Part shown: in pieces, positions 48,112 through 56,657 of the stretch
Layout of the letters: the number at the start of each line of letters is the position of its first letter
Position numbering within the stretch: the stretch's first letter is position 1
NCBI RefSeq assembly: GCF_041431135.1
Contig: NZ_CP107799.1
Coordinates: 4,836,001 to 4,900,000, forward strand
Direction of reading: 5' to 3'
From: Streptomyces sp. NBC_00554
GTDB lineage: Bacteria; Actinomycetota; Actinomycetes; Streptomycetales; Streptomycetaceae
Length of the DNA: 64,000 bases
Program-made: the position numbers and the translations under genes
The notes under the pieces: model-generated
Database searches by the model: none
Seen by the model: the letters and a program-made list of their open reading frames with translations, nothing else
Told to the model about the DNA's origin: nothing

Positions 48112-48684
48112 ATGACCGAGGTGTACTTGCGCGGGCTGTCGCGGTGGCAGGCCGAGCAGCAGCGGGACGCCGTCGCGGACGTCCATGTCACGGCGTACGA
48201 CGGTGTGGCGGGTGCCGAGTACCGCGACCGCCAGGGCTTTCTGCGCCGGTTCGAACAGCATGTGCAGCAGCCCGGTTTCGACATGACGGTCGCCGACGGG
48301 GGAGGTCTTGTCGGCTGCGCCTACGGGTTCCGGCTCGCCCGTACCGGCGAGTGGTGGTCGGGATTCCGGGGCGACCTGCCGAAGGAGATCGAGGAACTCG
48401 CCGTCTCCGGGCGGACGTTCCGGCTGGCCGGCCTGATGGTGCTGCCGGCCCACCGCCGCCAGGGCATCGCGACACGGCTGAGCGAGCGGCTGCTGTTCCG
48501 TCTCGGTGCGGACCTCGTCGTCGCCGCCGTGGAGCGTCCCGAGGGCTACACCCGTGAGAACGCGGGGGCGAGCACCCTGCACGCCTGGGGCTGGTCGAAA
48601 CTCGGCGAACTCGGCCCCGGTGCCTCAACTCCCGGGCGGGAAACCGCTGCTCGGGATGTGTGGATCCGCAGACCGCTGCGGTGA
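48112..48684 (+). CDS. GNAT-like acetyltransferase
   Basis: ATG at 48112 with GAGAGG 5 nt upstream; a GTG at 48022 overlaps the dioxygenase stop and is also possible. The 190-residue protein shows the GNAT core FRLAGLMVLPAHRRQGIATRLSERLLF (acetyl-CoA loop RRQGIA), preceded by GLVGCAYGFRLA and followed by the C-terminal strand pair. The acceptor substrate is unknown. It is probably co-transcribed with the dioxygenase, 86 bp away, and is convergent with the DUF5994 gene. Confidence 0.85.
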   Translation: MTEVYLRGLSRWQAEQQRDAVADVHVTAYDGVAGAEYRDRQGFLRRFEQHVQQPGFDMTVADGGGLVGCAYGFRLARTGEWWSGFRGDLPKEIEELAVSGRTFRLAGLMVLPAHRRQGIATRLSERLLFRLGADLVVAAVERPEGYTRENAGASTLHAWGWSKLGELGPGASTPGRETAARDVWIRRPLR

Positions 48685-48721
48685 TCCGGGGGCAGGGCTT
48701 CAGTGCGGCGCGCGCGGAACT

Positions 48722-49141
48722 TCAGCGAGGCGAGCGGGCGCCGCCGGCCTCGGCAGCCGCCACGGCCGCCATCAGCGGCTCCGCGTCCGCCGCGACGAGC
48801 TCCGGCGGTACGACCAGCAGGTCACGGCGGCCCCTGCCCTGGCCGCTGAGCAGGCGCAGGACGTGGCGGCCGTGCGGCCCGGAGGTCCTGTGCAGCCGTA
48901 CGACATGGTTGGCGACGAGCATCCGCCCGGGCGAGGCGTGCCACATCTCCGAGTTCACGGACACGCCGGTGATCTGACCCCACGCACGGGGCAACTCGCC
49001 TATCAGCAGCGGGAGTTCGACCAGAAGGTCGCGCGAGCGGGGCCACCATGCCCCGTCGACGCGCCGGGGCAGGGTGCTGTGCGGCGGGAGGCTCAGGCGG
49101 GCGAGGGGCTGGGAGGGCAGCGGCTGGACGGCGGTGGCCAT
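48722..49141 (-). CDS. DUF5994-like protein
   Basis: ATG at 49141 after AGGAGCGCTTCC; the frame is open upstream but without a site. The 139-residue protein has the DUF5994 pattern: LARLSLPPHSTLPRRVDGAWWPRSRDLLVELPLLIGEL, ITGVSVNSEMWHASPGRMLV, and RRDLLVVPPELV. Function is unknown; such genes are common in Streptomyces near GAF-ANTAR and STAS genes, as here. Confidence 0.85.
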   Translation of the reverse strand: MATAVQPLPSQPLARLSLPPHSTLPRRVDGAWWPRSRDLLVELPLLIGELPRAWGQITGVSVNSEMWHASPGRMLVANHVVRLHRTSGPHGRHVLRLLSGQGRGRRDLLVVPPELVAADAEPLMAAVAAAEAGGARSPR

Positions 49142-49224
49142 GGAAGCGCTCCTGTCTGGGGGCACGACTTCGGCGTGCCGGTGGCTCGTGCGCGGCGGAC
49201 CGCGGCACGCGGGACGGAACAGGC

Positions 49225-49371
49225 TCACTGACAGAAGGCGTCGAACACCTCGAAGCCGTCAGGGACATCGAAGCCGTCGAACGCAGCAGAGGCGTTCAAC
49301 GCAACAGAGCCGTCGAACGCAACAGAGACATCGAGGACGAGGAGCCGGCGTAGGGACCGAACGGCGGTCAT
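49225..49371 (-). CDS. Possible small hexapeptide-repeat protein
   Basis: ATG at 49371 with no good ribosome site; a longer GTG start at 49473 is also open. The 48-residue form is a run of six-residue units (SVAFDG, SVALNA, SAAFDG, FDVPDG, FEVFDA) encoded by 18-bp tandem repeats. It may be a real small protein or a fortuitous frame through a DNA repeat. Confidence 0.25.
   Translation of the reverse strand: MTAVRSLRRLLVLDVSVAFDGSVALNASAAFDGFDVPDGFEVFDAFCQ
49276..49329. repeat. Three 18-bp tandem repeats
   Basis: The units at 49276-49293, 49294-49311 and 49312-49329 share the consensus GTCGAACGCARCAGAGNC. They lie about 135 bp upstream of the DUF5994 start on the minus strand. Confidence 0.8.
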
Positions 49372-49745
49372 AGGGCGGAACCTGCCACGGGCGACGATCG
49401 GCCCGGCGTCGTCCTGCGCCGAGAACGAGACCGGCTCGATCACCGGCGTACGACATGCCCTCGGTTCACCCACCGTACCCCGCCCATGGCCGAGGCGGAC
49501 TTCGGAGACCGGACGCCTTTCGCCCCCGAACCGCCGGTAACCGGACGGGAAGAGCCTCTCCGATCACCCGCCGATCACCCACTCGGCCAGATACCGAAGC
49601 GAGCAACTCCCCACACCCCCAGAGCAATACGCTGAGTGTGCGGCAGCCCCTGCCCCCGGCCCTCTCCGTGCAGTCCCGTTCCGCGCAACAGAGGCACTGC
49701 GCAAGGCGAAAGCCATCCGGCTGGCAGACAAAGGAGATGGGGCAC
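49372..49745. other. Intergenic region, 374 bp
   Basis: No convincing gene is seen apart from the upstream part of the possible 49473 frame. The right end carries the AAAGGAG ribosome site and must include the STAS promoter. Confidence 0.45.
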
Positions 49746-50165
49746 ATGAGCCCGCATCCCGATGCGCACGACCCGCGCCACCCCTACGACCATCACGACC
49801 CGCACGACGAGTGCCGTACGGTCCGCGCCGACGGCGAGCTGGATCTGACGACCGCGCCGGACTTCACCCGCGACCTCGAAGACGTCCGCCACGGCACCGG
49901 GCGGCTCTTCCTCGTCGTCGACCTGAGCCGCGTCACGTTCATGGACGGCAGCGTCCTGGACCCGCTGTGCGCGGCGTGGGACGACTGCCGGGAGCGGCGC
50001 GGGTGGGCGCGCGTCGTCTACACCCGGCCGGGCATAGGTCTGGTGCTCCGCGCTGCCTCCGTCGACGAGCGGTTCCCCCGGTACGCGACCGCCCACGACG
50101 CCCGGCGCGGAGTCGCCGCCGAACCCCTGAAGGAGTACAGCGCGGCGGGAGACCTGCCCGCGTAG
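49746..50165 (+). CDS. STAS-domain anti-sigma factor antagonist
   Basis: ATG at 49746 with AAAGGAG 9 nt upstream; an ATG at 49737 is in frame. The 139-residue protein has a His/Asp-rich N-terminus (DAHDPRHPYDHHDPHD) that may bind metal, then a STAS domain with DGELDLTTAPDF, LFLVVDLSRVTFMDGSVLDPL (the phospho-acceptor Ser in the MDGSVLD loop) and GLVLRAASVDERFPRY. STAS antagonists bind an anti-sigma kinase when unphosphorylated and free a sigma factor. It is followed by two GAF-ANTAR genes. Confidence 0.88.
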   Translation: MSPHPDAHDPRHPYDHHDPHDECRTVRADGELDLTTAPDFTRDLEDVRHGTGRLFLVVDLSRVTFMDGSVLDPLCAAWDDCRERRGWARVVYTRPGIGLVLRAASVDERFPRYATAHDARRGVAAEPLKEYSAAGDLPA

Positions 50166-50232
50166 GGTACGGAGGGCGAAGGCCGCTCGGCGCCTCTCTC
50201 GAGGAGCCCCGGCCGCTGCGGAACGGGATCCG

Positions 50233-50979
50233 GTGATCAGCGACGGCATGGCCGACGTTCTGCGGTCGTTGCGCCTCGGCGGGCGCGGGAATCCTGCCGA
50301 GGCGTGCGCGCGGGCGCTGCGCGCCGAAGGCGTCGCGCTGTCGCTCCTCGTGGGCGACGGCCGGACACCCGAGCCGCTCTGGTGCCACCCCGAGGTGAGC
50401 GCCCGTTTCGAGGAACTCCAGTTCACACTGGGCGAGGGGCCGGGCCCGGACGCGGTCCGCACCGGCACCCCCGTCACGGAGCCGGACCTGGACCGGGTAC
50501 GCCCCGACCGCTGGCCCGCGCTGCTTCCGTCGGCGCGGGAGCTGGGCGTACACGGTGTGAGCTGCTTCCCGCTGAGCATCGGGGCCATCCGGATCGGCGT
50601 ACTGACCATGCTGAGCGACGGGGACCGGCGGATCAGCGAGCAGCAGTGGACGGATGCCACGGCCCTGGCCGGCGCGCTGACCGGCGCGTTCCTCAACGGG
50701 GACCGTCGGGGGGACGGCGGATACGCACCGGGTCCCGGCACGTTCCTGGCGTGGCCGACGGGGCTCCACAGGGCGAAGGTGCACCAGGCCACGGGCATGA
50801 TCAGTGTCCAGGCCGGGGTGTCCATGGCGGACGCCATGCTGCGCCTGCGGGCCTTCGCCTACAGCAGTGAGCGTCCCCTCGGGGAGGTGGCCGACGACGT
50901 GGTCGCCCGCAGGCTCCGTTTCGACGACGATATGGACGACATGAGCGGGCCTTTTTCGCCCGACGGTGGAGAGGGATGA
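50233..50979 (+). CDS. GAF-ANTAR domain protein
   Basis: GTG at 50233. The 248-residue protein has a GAF domain (about 25-155: LSLLVGDGRTPE, TLGEGPGPDAVRTG, GVSCFPLSIGAIRIGVLTML) and a C-terminal ANTAR-like helical segment (KVHQATGMISVQAGVSMADAMLRLRAFAYSSERPL). ANTAR domains bind RNA hairpins and usually act in antitermination. The stop codon overlaps the next GAF-ANTAR gene. The pair probably responds to redox or a small ligand (inference). Confidence 0.88.
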   Translation: MISDGMADVLRSLRLGGRGNPAEACARALRAEGVALSLLVGDGRTPEPLWCHPEVSARFEELQFTLGEGPGPDAVRTGTPVTEPDLDRVRPDRWPALLPSARELGVHGVSCFPLSIGAIRIGVLTMLSDGDRRISEQQWTDATALAGALTGAFLNGDRRGDGGYAPGPGTFLAWPTGLHRAKVHQATGMISVQAGVSMADAMLRLRAFAYSSERPLGEVADDVVARRLRFDDDMDDMSGPFSPDGGEG

Positions 50980-50984
50980 TCGGA

Positions 50985-51728
50985 ATGGCCCGCGAACGAC
51001 GCCTGGTGGAGATCTTCGTGGAGGTGGCGGACTCCCTCGTCGAGGACTTCGACGTCCTCGATCTGCTGCAACGGCTGTCCACCCGCTGCGTGGAACTGCT
51101 GAAGGTGTCGGCGGCCGGGATCCTGCTCGTCGACGCACACGGCGAACTGCAGCTGATCGCCGCGTCGGACGAACACACGCGTCTGCTGGAGCTGTTCGCG
51201 CTCCAGCACGACCAGGGCCCGTGCGTCGAGTGCTACCGCACCGGTGCGGCCCGGACGAACATAGACCTGTCGCGCCCGGACGTGACGGCGGACTGGCCGC
51301 GCTTCGCCGCACGCGCGCGGGAGACGGGTTACGTGATGACCCACGCGATTCCGCTGCGCCTGCGCCACCGTGTCGTCGGCGCCCTCAACCTCTTCCAGAC
51401 CACGCCCCACCGCCTCGGCGACGACGACATCGCGCTCGCCCAGGCGCTGGCCGACGTGGCCACCATCGCGATCCTCCAGCAGCGCACGCTGGAGCAGTCG
51501 CACATCGAGAAGAGCCAGCTGGAGAACGCGCTGACCAGCCGCATCCTGGTCGAACAGGTCAAGGGCGTACTGGCGGAGCGCTGGAACACCTCGGTGGACG
51601 ACGCCTTCGCCGCGTTCCGCTCGTACGCGCGCGCACGACAGCTGCGGCTGTCGGACCTCGCCGCGCTGATCATCGCCGGCGACTTCGACACCGCGGACAT
51701 CCCGGCGCCGGCCGTCCCCGGCCAGTGA
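50985..51728 (+). CDS. GAF-ANTAR domain protein
   Basis: ATG at 50985 with GGAGAGGG 9 nt upstream; an ATG at 50976 overlaps the previous stop. The 247-residue protein starts ARERRLVEIFVEVADSLVEDFDVLDLLQ, with a GAF domain (about 15-150, including AGILLVDAHGELQL and DQGPCVECYRTG with two cysteines) and an ANTAR domain (RILVEQVKGVLAERWNTSVDDAFAAFRSYARARQLRL). The paired Cys in the GAF could be redox-active. It is the second ANTAR protein of a coupled pair, next to a STAS gene. Confidence 0.9.
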   Translation: MARERRLVEIFVEVADSLVEDFDVLDLLQRLSTRCVELLKVSAAGILLVDAHGELQLIAASDEHTRLLELFALQHDQGPCVECYRTGAARTNIDLSRPDVTADWPRFAARARETGYVMTHAIPLRLRHRVVGALNLFQTTPHRLGDDDIALAQALADVATIAILQQRTLEQSHIEKSQLENALTSRILVEQVKGVLAERWNTSVDDAFAAFRSYARARQLRLSDLAALIIAGDFDTADIPAPAVPGQ

Positions 51729-51743
51729 CGTCCGTCAGTCGAC

Positions 51744-52553
51744 TCAATTCACGAAGACCAGGCTCTCCGCCTCTTCGACGATCTCCTCGGGAGTCGGCGG
51801 AGTGAGCAGGGCGGCGACATAGCGATCCGCGTCCGGGTCGGCCGCCCGATGCGCGCGGGCGACGGCGTCCGAGACCTCGTAACGGGTGGTCCTGAGCCGG
51901 ACGTCGGGGCCGAGGAGCGCCCAGTGCGCGGTGCCCGGCTCGCCCGAGTGGTACGGCTGCCCGACGCTTCCCGGGTTGACGCTGCGCAGGCCGGCCACCG
52001 CGCGGTCGAACTGGAGGTGCGAGTGGCCGGTGACCAGGACGCGTGCGTCGATCGCCGCGGACAGCCGCGCGAACCGCTCGGACGGCGTTGCGGGCGTGAC
52101 CAGTTCGTGGTCGCTGCGCGGGGAGCCGTGGCAGAAGTGCACCGGGCCCAGTCCGTCGATCTCGACGACGACTCCGAAGGGCACGCGCGTGAGGAAGCCG
52201 AGGGCCTCGGGCGAGTGCCGGTCGGCGATCCACTGCTGGCGCGGGGTGTCGGCCAGGCGTACGCCGGTGCCGATCTCGGCGGCGTAGCGGTCGCAGTTGC
52301 CCCGCACGCACAGGGCCCGGTCGCCGAGCGCGGCGATCAGTTCGTACGTCTCCTGCGGCTGCGGTCCCCAGGTCAGATCACCGTTGAGTACGACGAAGTC
52401 GGCGGCGGCGACGTCCGGTTCGGCGAGCACCGCTTCAAAGGCGGGGACGTTGGCGTGGATGTCGGAGAGCACGGCGACCCGCGCGACCGGGCCGTACCGG
52501 CGCGGGGATCCTTCCCAGCCCGCCGGGCCGTGCAGGGTGACGTCGTCGTCCAT
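51744..52553 (-). CDS. Calcineurin-like metallophosphoesterase
   Basis: ATG at 52553; GGAAGGG lies about 10 nt upstream. The 269-residue protein has all metal-site blocks: VAVLSDIHAN (D-x-H), LNGDLTWGP (GD), RGNCDR (GNxD) and VTGHSHLQF (GHxH), in the order of the YfcE/MPP-like family. It likely hydrolyses a phosphodiester or phosphomonoester in the cytoplasm. It lies 28 bp downstream of a Ser/Thr kinase gene on the same strand and may form an operon with it. Confidence 0.92.
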   Translation of the reverse strand: MDDDVTLHGPAGWEGSPRRYGPVARVAVLSDIHANVPAFEAVLAEPDVAAADFVVLNGDLTWGPQPQETYELIAALGDRALCVRGNCDRYAAEIGTGVRLADTPRQQWIADRHSPEALGFLTRVPFGVVVEIDGLGPVHFCHGSPRSDHELVTPATPSERFARLSAAIDARVLVTGHSHLQFDRAVAGLRSVNPGSVGQPYHSGEPGTAHWALLGPDVRLRTTRYEVSDAVARAHRAADPDADRYVAALLTPPTPEEIVEEAESLVFVN

Positions 52554-52581
52554 CGGGACCGACCCTTCCGGCGGGAAACCC

Positions 52582-54138
52582 TCAACGGAGCGTGCGGAAG
52601 CCCGCCTTGACCTTGTCGAAGACAGGGCGGAAAGTGTCCCACTGCTTGTCGGGCGCCGACAGGTAGATGTCGTACTCCCGGCCGCCCTCCTGCCCGAAGC
52701 CGAAGTCGATGGCGCGGAACATCCGGACCCGTCCCTCGAAGGTGAACTCCCATACGACCGCGGGCAGTCCCTGGAACGTGGTGCGCTGCATACGCAGTTT
52801 CCGGTACGACGTGGGGTAGTTGACCTTGGTGTTCGCCTCGATGGTCAGGAAGTGCGACATGGGGCTCGCGCCCGCGGGTTCCACCATGCCGATCGTGAGG
52901 CCCGCCAGGCCCGACTTGTCGGCGTAGTCGACCTGTTCGCTCGTCGCGTTGCCGCGCTTCCAGCCGTCCGGGACGGGGAAGGCGACGCCCAGCGTCTTGT
53001 CCGTGACGAGGTGGAAACCCTTGGGGACGGGGGGAGGGGTGGACGCGGTCGTCGGCGCGGGGGTGGTCGCGGTGCCCTGGGCGGTGCCGCCCGCACCGCT
53101 GCCCTCGTCGCGCGACATGACGTGGATGCAACCGGCCACGACGGCGGCTGCCAGCGTCACGGCGGCCAGGCTCCAGGCGAACGCACGCCGCTTCTTCCTC
53201 GGCCGAGCCGACGCCGGAGCCGAAGCCGGGATCGGCGCCGGTGCGGGCTCCCGCCGAGTGAACGCGGTTGGTGGCTGCGCCGGGGCGTACGTCTGGGCCC
53301 GCGTCGGCGCCTCCCCGGCCCCGACAGGCGGCACCGCCCGCAGCGCCCGTTCCGTCTCCTCCGCCGACGGCCGCTCGTCCGGGTCCTTGGCCAGCAGCGC
53401 TTCGATGAGGGGTTCGAGAGGCCCGGCCTGCTTCATCGGTTCGAGCGGGTCGGCGACAACCGAGTACGCCGTCTCCACCGCGGTGTCCTTGCGGAACGGG
53501 GGCCGTCCCTCGACGGCCTGGTACAGGGTCGCTCCCAGCGCCCAGAGGTCGGCGGCGGGTCCGGGCCTGCGGCCCCGCATCCGCTCGGGCGCGATGTAGT
53601 CGATCGACCCGACGATCTCGCCGGTCTTCGTCAGCGTCGAGGTGCCGCTCGCCATGGCGATGCCGAAGTCGGTGAGGACGACCCGGCCCTCGGCGCCGAG
53701 GAGTACGTTGCCGGGCTTCACGTCGCGGTGCAGCACCCCGGCCGCGTGCGCGGCCCGCAGAGCGGCGACCATGCCGAGCCCGACCCGCGCTGCCTCACCG
53801 GGCGGGAGTGCACCGCCGCCCTTGAGCAGCGCACCGAGGGTGGTCGAGGGCACGTACTCCATGACGATGCAGGGCAGCCCCTCGTCGTCCACGACGTCAT
53901 GGACGACGACCACGTTGGGGTGGGCGATCCGGGCGGCGCTGCGCGCCTCGCGGCGGGTGCGTTCGTAGAGCGTGCCGAGCTCGTCGTCGGTGAGATGCCG
54001 CTGGACATGCAGCCGCTTCAGCGCGACATGCCGGCTGAGCACCTCGTCCTCGGCCCGCCACACGGTGCCCATGCCACCGCGCCCGATCTGCTCGGCCAAC
54101 CGGTACCGCCCGCCGATCAGCCGCCCCTCGTCCGACAC
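52582..54138 (-). CDS. Transmembrane Ser/Thr kinase with PsbP/LpqN-like outer domain
   Basis: GTG at 54138 with GAGGG 7 nt upstream; 518 residues. The kinase domain (about 10-270) has IGRGGMGTVWRAED, VALKRLH, a canonical HRDVKPGN and TDFGIAMAS, then the GSIDYIAPERM activation region. After an Ala/Pro-rich linker, a membrane segment (about 316-338, AWSLAAVTLAAAVVAGCIHV) leads to an outer domain with GVAFPVPDGWKR and VWEFTFEGRVRMFRAID, reminiscent of LpqN/PsbP-like sensor folds. A phosphoesterase gene follows directly. It is divergent from the DUF4231 gene. Confidence 0.93.
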   Translation of the reverse strand: MSDEGRLIGGRYRLAEQIGRGGMGTVWRAEDEVLSRHVALKRLHVQRHLTDDELGTLYERTRREARSAARIAHPNVVVVHDVVDDEGLPCIVMEYVPSTTLGALLKGGGALPPGEAARVGLGMVAALRAAHAAGVLHRDVKPGNVLLGAEGRVVLTDFGIAMASGTSTLTKTGEIVGSIDYIAPERMRGRRPGPAADLWALGATLYQAVEGRPPFRKDTAVETAYSVVADPLEPMKQAGPLEPLIEALLAKDPDERPSAEETERALRAVPPVGAGEAPTRAQTYAPAQPPTAFTRREPAPAPIPASAPASARPRKKRRAFAWSLAAVTLAAAVVAGCIHVMSRDEGSGAGGTAQGTATTPAPTTASTPPPVPKGFHLVTDKTLGVAFPVPDGWKRGNATSEQVDYADKSGLAGLTIGMVEPAGASPMSHFLTIEANTKVNYPTSYRKLRMQRTTFQGLPAVVWEFTFEGRVRMFRAIDFGFGQEGGREYDIYLSAPDKQWDTFRPVFDKVKAGFRTLR

Positions 54139-54281
54139 AACGCGCCCTCGCCGACTCTCTCCGCGCCACTTGCCCTGTGCTGTGCAGCTCCGTAGCTGTG
54201 TAGCTGTGTTCTTTATGTTCGATTCGCGTCGACACCATAACCGTCGCAGGTTGCGGGACCGTCTCCGCGCGCTGGCGGGGC

Positions 54282-54310
54282 TTGACTGTGCCCAAGGTCA
54301 CCGATGTACT
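54282..54310 (+). promoter_or_regulatory. HrdB-type promoter TTGACT-N17-TGTACT with leaderless start
   Basis: TTGACT (54282-54287) and TGTACT (54305-54310) are separated by exactly 17 bp. The ATG at 54318 lies 7 nt after the -10, so transcription would begin at the start codon. Confidence 0.8.
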
Positions 54311-54317
54311 CCCACGC

Positions 54318-54872
54318 ATGCCAGGGACGGATGACCAGCGCGACGACCAGTTACTCGAAGCCCACCCCGCCACCCCCGGGCCGGAGGCGGCCACCGCGCA
54401 GGGCTATGTGGACAGCAGGCTGGACCAGTACCGGGGCTGGTACGACAGGAAAGCCGTCAAGATGAAGGCCATGCACCTCAGGATGCGGACGCTGTCCGTC
54501 GTCGGGGGCGCGCTGGTGCCGGTCCTTGTCAACCTCGACCTGTCGTTCGCCAAGCTCGGCGCGACCGTGCTGAGCCTGGTCGTGGTCGGCTCGGTGTCCC
54601 TGGAGAGCGTCTACCGCTACCGCGAGCAGTGGAAGAACTACCGCTCGACCGAACAGCTCCTCGTGCACGAGCGCATCTACTTCGAGACCAAGATCGGCCC
54701 CTACACCGGCCTCTCGCAGAAGGAGGCGTTCCGGACGCTGGTCGCCCGCGTGGAGACGGCGATCGCCAACGAGAACTCCGCGACCCTCAACGTCATGACG
54801 CTGGGCGGACAGGTCACCTCCGACGTCCAGCTACCGCCCGCCGTTCCGGAGGCCCGGCGCGGGGTCCAGTAG
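54318..54872 (+). CDS. DUF4231-like membrane protein, probably leaderless
   Basis: ATG at 54318 chosen because an ideal promoter ends 7 nt upstream and no ribosome site is seen. The 184-residue protein has a cytoplasmic helix (GYVDSRLDQYRGWYDRKAVKMKAMHLRMR), two membrane segments (LSVVGGALVPVLVNL, LGATVLSLVVVGSVSL) and a charged helix (YRYREQWKNYRSTEQLLVHERIYFETK). This matches the DUF4231 pattern; some members are linked to anti-phage or cell-death systems. The function here is unknown. It is divergent from the kinase at 52582. Confidence 0.85.
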   Translation: MPGTDDQRDDQLLEAHPATPGPEAATAQGYVDSRLDQYRGWYDRKAVKMKAMHLRMRTLSVVGGALVPVLVNLDLSFAKLGATVLSLVVVGSVSLESVYRYREQWKNYRSTEQLLVHERIYFETKIGPYTGLSQKEAFRTLVARVETAIANENSATLNVMTLGGQVTSDVQLPPAVPEARRGVQ

Positions 54873-54911
54873 AGGTCAAAGGCCGGTGCGGCTCGACGTA
54901 TCGTGACGCGT

Positions 54912-55307
54912 ATGCAGTCCTACACAATCGGCCAGGCCGCCCGGCTGCTCGGCGTGAGCCCGGACACCGCCCGGCGGTGGGCGGACGCCGGGCGGGTGGC
55001 CACCCACCGGGACGACGGCGGGCGGCGGCTCATCGACGGCCGGGATCTGGCCGCGTTCTCCGTCGAGCTGGCGAAGACCGGAGGCGAGGAGGAGACCTCC
55101 TCCTACACCTCCGTCCGCAACGCCTTCGCCGGCATCGTCACCGCCGTCAAGCTCGGCGACGTAGCCGCCCAGGTGGAGATCCAGGCCGGTCCGCACCGAC
55201 TGGTCTCCCTCCTCACCCGCGAGGCGGTCGAGGAACTGGGCCTGGAGGTCGGCATGGAGGCCACGGCGAGGGTGAAGTCGACGAACGTGCACATCGACCG
55301 CACCTAG
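54912..55307 (+). CDS. Helix-turn-helix/TOBE molybdate-responsive regulator, ModE-like
   Basis: ATG at 54912 chosen; a GTG at 54903 is in frame. The 131-residue protein joins a MerR/excisionase-type helix-turn-helix (YTIGQAARLLGVSPDTARRWADAGRVATHRDDGGRRLIDGRDL) to a TOBE/molbindin domain (SVRNAFAGIVTAVKLGDVAAQVEIQ... LVSLLTREAVEELGLEVG). TOBE domains bind molybdate or tungstate. It likely represses or activates the modABC genes at 58391 and perhaps the nearby FDH or Moco genes. It is convergent with the FDH gene. Confidence 0.9.
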   Translation: MQSYTIGQAARLLGVSPDTARRWADAGRVATHRDDGGRRLIDGRDLAAFSVELAKTGGEEETSSYTSVRNAFAGIVTAVKLGDVAAQVEIQAGPHRLVSLLTREAVEELGLEVGMEATARVKSTNVHIDRT

Positions 55308-55319
55308 CTCGCGCCTGGA

Positions 55320-56480
55320 TCAGGTGGACGTCGAGTACGAGTGCGCCCCCGTCCCCGCAAGGGCGCCCCCGTCGACGATCAGGTACTCGTCGCGTATCGC
55401 GGTGCCGTCGAGCCACGACTCCAGGATCTCCCGGGTGCCGGCCGCGTAGCGGGCCTGCGCGGAGAGCGAGGAGCCGGAGATGTGCGGGGTCATCCCGTGG
55501 TGCGGCATGGTGCGCCACGGGTGGTCGGCCGGGGCGGGCTGCGGATACCAGACGTCACCCGCGTAACCGGCCAACTGCCCGCTCACCAACGCCCGTTCGA
55601 CCGCGTCCCGGTCCACGATCTTCGCCCGCGCCGTGTTGATCAGATACGCGCCGCGCTTCATCGCGCCGAGCAGCTCGTCCCCGAACAGGCCCTCCGTCTC
55701 CGGGTGCAGCGGCGCGTTGATGGTGACGACGTCGCAGTGCGGGGCCATGTCCTGGGAGCTCTCGTGCCAGGTCAGCCCCAGCTCCTCCTCGACCTCGCGC
55801 GGCAGCCGGTACCGGTCCGTGTAGTGCAGCTTCACGTCGAAGGGCGCGAGGCGGCGCAGCACCGCGAGCCCGATCCGCCCGGCGGCGACCGTGCCGACGT
55901 GCATGCCCTCCAGGTCGTACGAACGGGCCACGCAGTCCGCGATGTTCCAGCCGCCGTCCAGGACCACCTGGTGGGAGGGCAGGTAGTTCCGTACGAGCGA
56001 CAGCGTCATCATCACCACGTGCTCGGCGACGCTGATGCTGTTGCAGTACGTCACCTCGGCGACCGTCACGCCGTGCGCGATGGCCGCGTCGAGGTCGACG
56101 TGGTCGGAGCCGATGCCCGCCGTGACCGCCAGTTTCAGGTTCTTGGCGGCGGCGATGCGCTCGGGGGTCAGGTACGCCGGCCAGAACGGCTGCGAGATCA
56201 CGACGTCCGCGTCGGGCAGCTCACGGTCGAAGACCGAGCCATCGCCGTCCTTGTCCGAGGTGACGACCAGGGTGTGGCCGCGCTCCTCCAGGAAGCGGCG
56301 CAGGCCCAGTTCGCCGGTCACGCTGCCGAGCAGGTGGCCGGGGGTGAAGTCGGTCGACTTCGGGGTGGGTGTGGTCTGGCCGCCCGGGTAGTGGTCGATG
56401 ACGGGAAGGTCGTCCCGAGCGTACGTCGTGGGGTATCCGTCGGTCGGGTCGTCGTACAGCACGCAGAGCACCTTGGCCAT
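55320..56480 (-). CDS. fdh: NAD-dependent formate dehydrogenase (D-2-hydroxyacid dehydrogenase type)
   Basis: ATG at 56480 after GGAGAG. The 386-residue length matches the family. Key features: VLCVLYDDP start, QPFWPAY active-site loop, TAGIGSDHVDL, the NAD motif VGTVAAGRIGLAVLR, the catalytic Arg in NTARAKIVD, and the PHISGSS catalytic His. The enzyme oxidises formate to CO2 with NAD and needs no molybdenum, although it sits in a molybdate-themed neighbourhood. The LysR regulator gene upstream on the same strand is its likely activator. Confidence 0.95.
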   Translation of the reverse strand: MAKVLCVLYDDPTDGYPTTYARDDLPVIDHYPGGQTTPTPKSTDFTPGHLLGSVTGELGLRRFLEERGHTLVVTSDKDGDGSVFDRELPDADVVISQPFWPAYLTPERIAAAKNLKLAVTAGIGSDHVDLDAAIAHGVTVAEVTYCNSISVAEHVVMMTLSLVRNYLPSHQVVLDGGWNIADCVARSYDLEGMHVGTVAAGRIGLAVLRRLAPFDVKLHYTDRYRLPREVEEELGLTWHESSQDMAPHCDVVTINAPLHPETEGLFGDELLGAMKRGAYLINTARAKIVDRDAVERALVSGQLAGYAGDVWYPQPAPADHPWRTMPHHGMTPHISGSSLSAQARYAAGTREILESWLDGTAIRDEYLIVDGGALAGTGAHSYSTST

Positions 56481-56657
56481 GTCGCGGCTCTCCTCAACTC
56501 CGTTGTCGGAAGGTTCCCTTCACCATCCTCGGGGTCGATTCCGCAGGTCAAAGCGTTCCTTGCTATGCCGGGATAGACGGCGGCTATCTCACTCCCGACG
56601 CTCCGGCCGACGGCTGTCCCACACCTGCACGCCCGGTGCGTCCGGCCGACGGCCGCC

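Noticed and set aside
56600-56652. Repeated TCCGGCCGACGGC between LysR and FDH genes
   Set aside because: Two copies of a GC-rich 13-mer 40 bp apart are not convincing in DNA of this composition.
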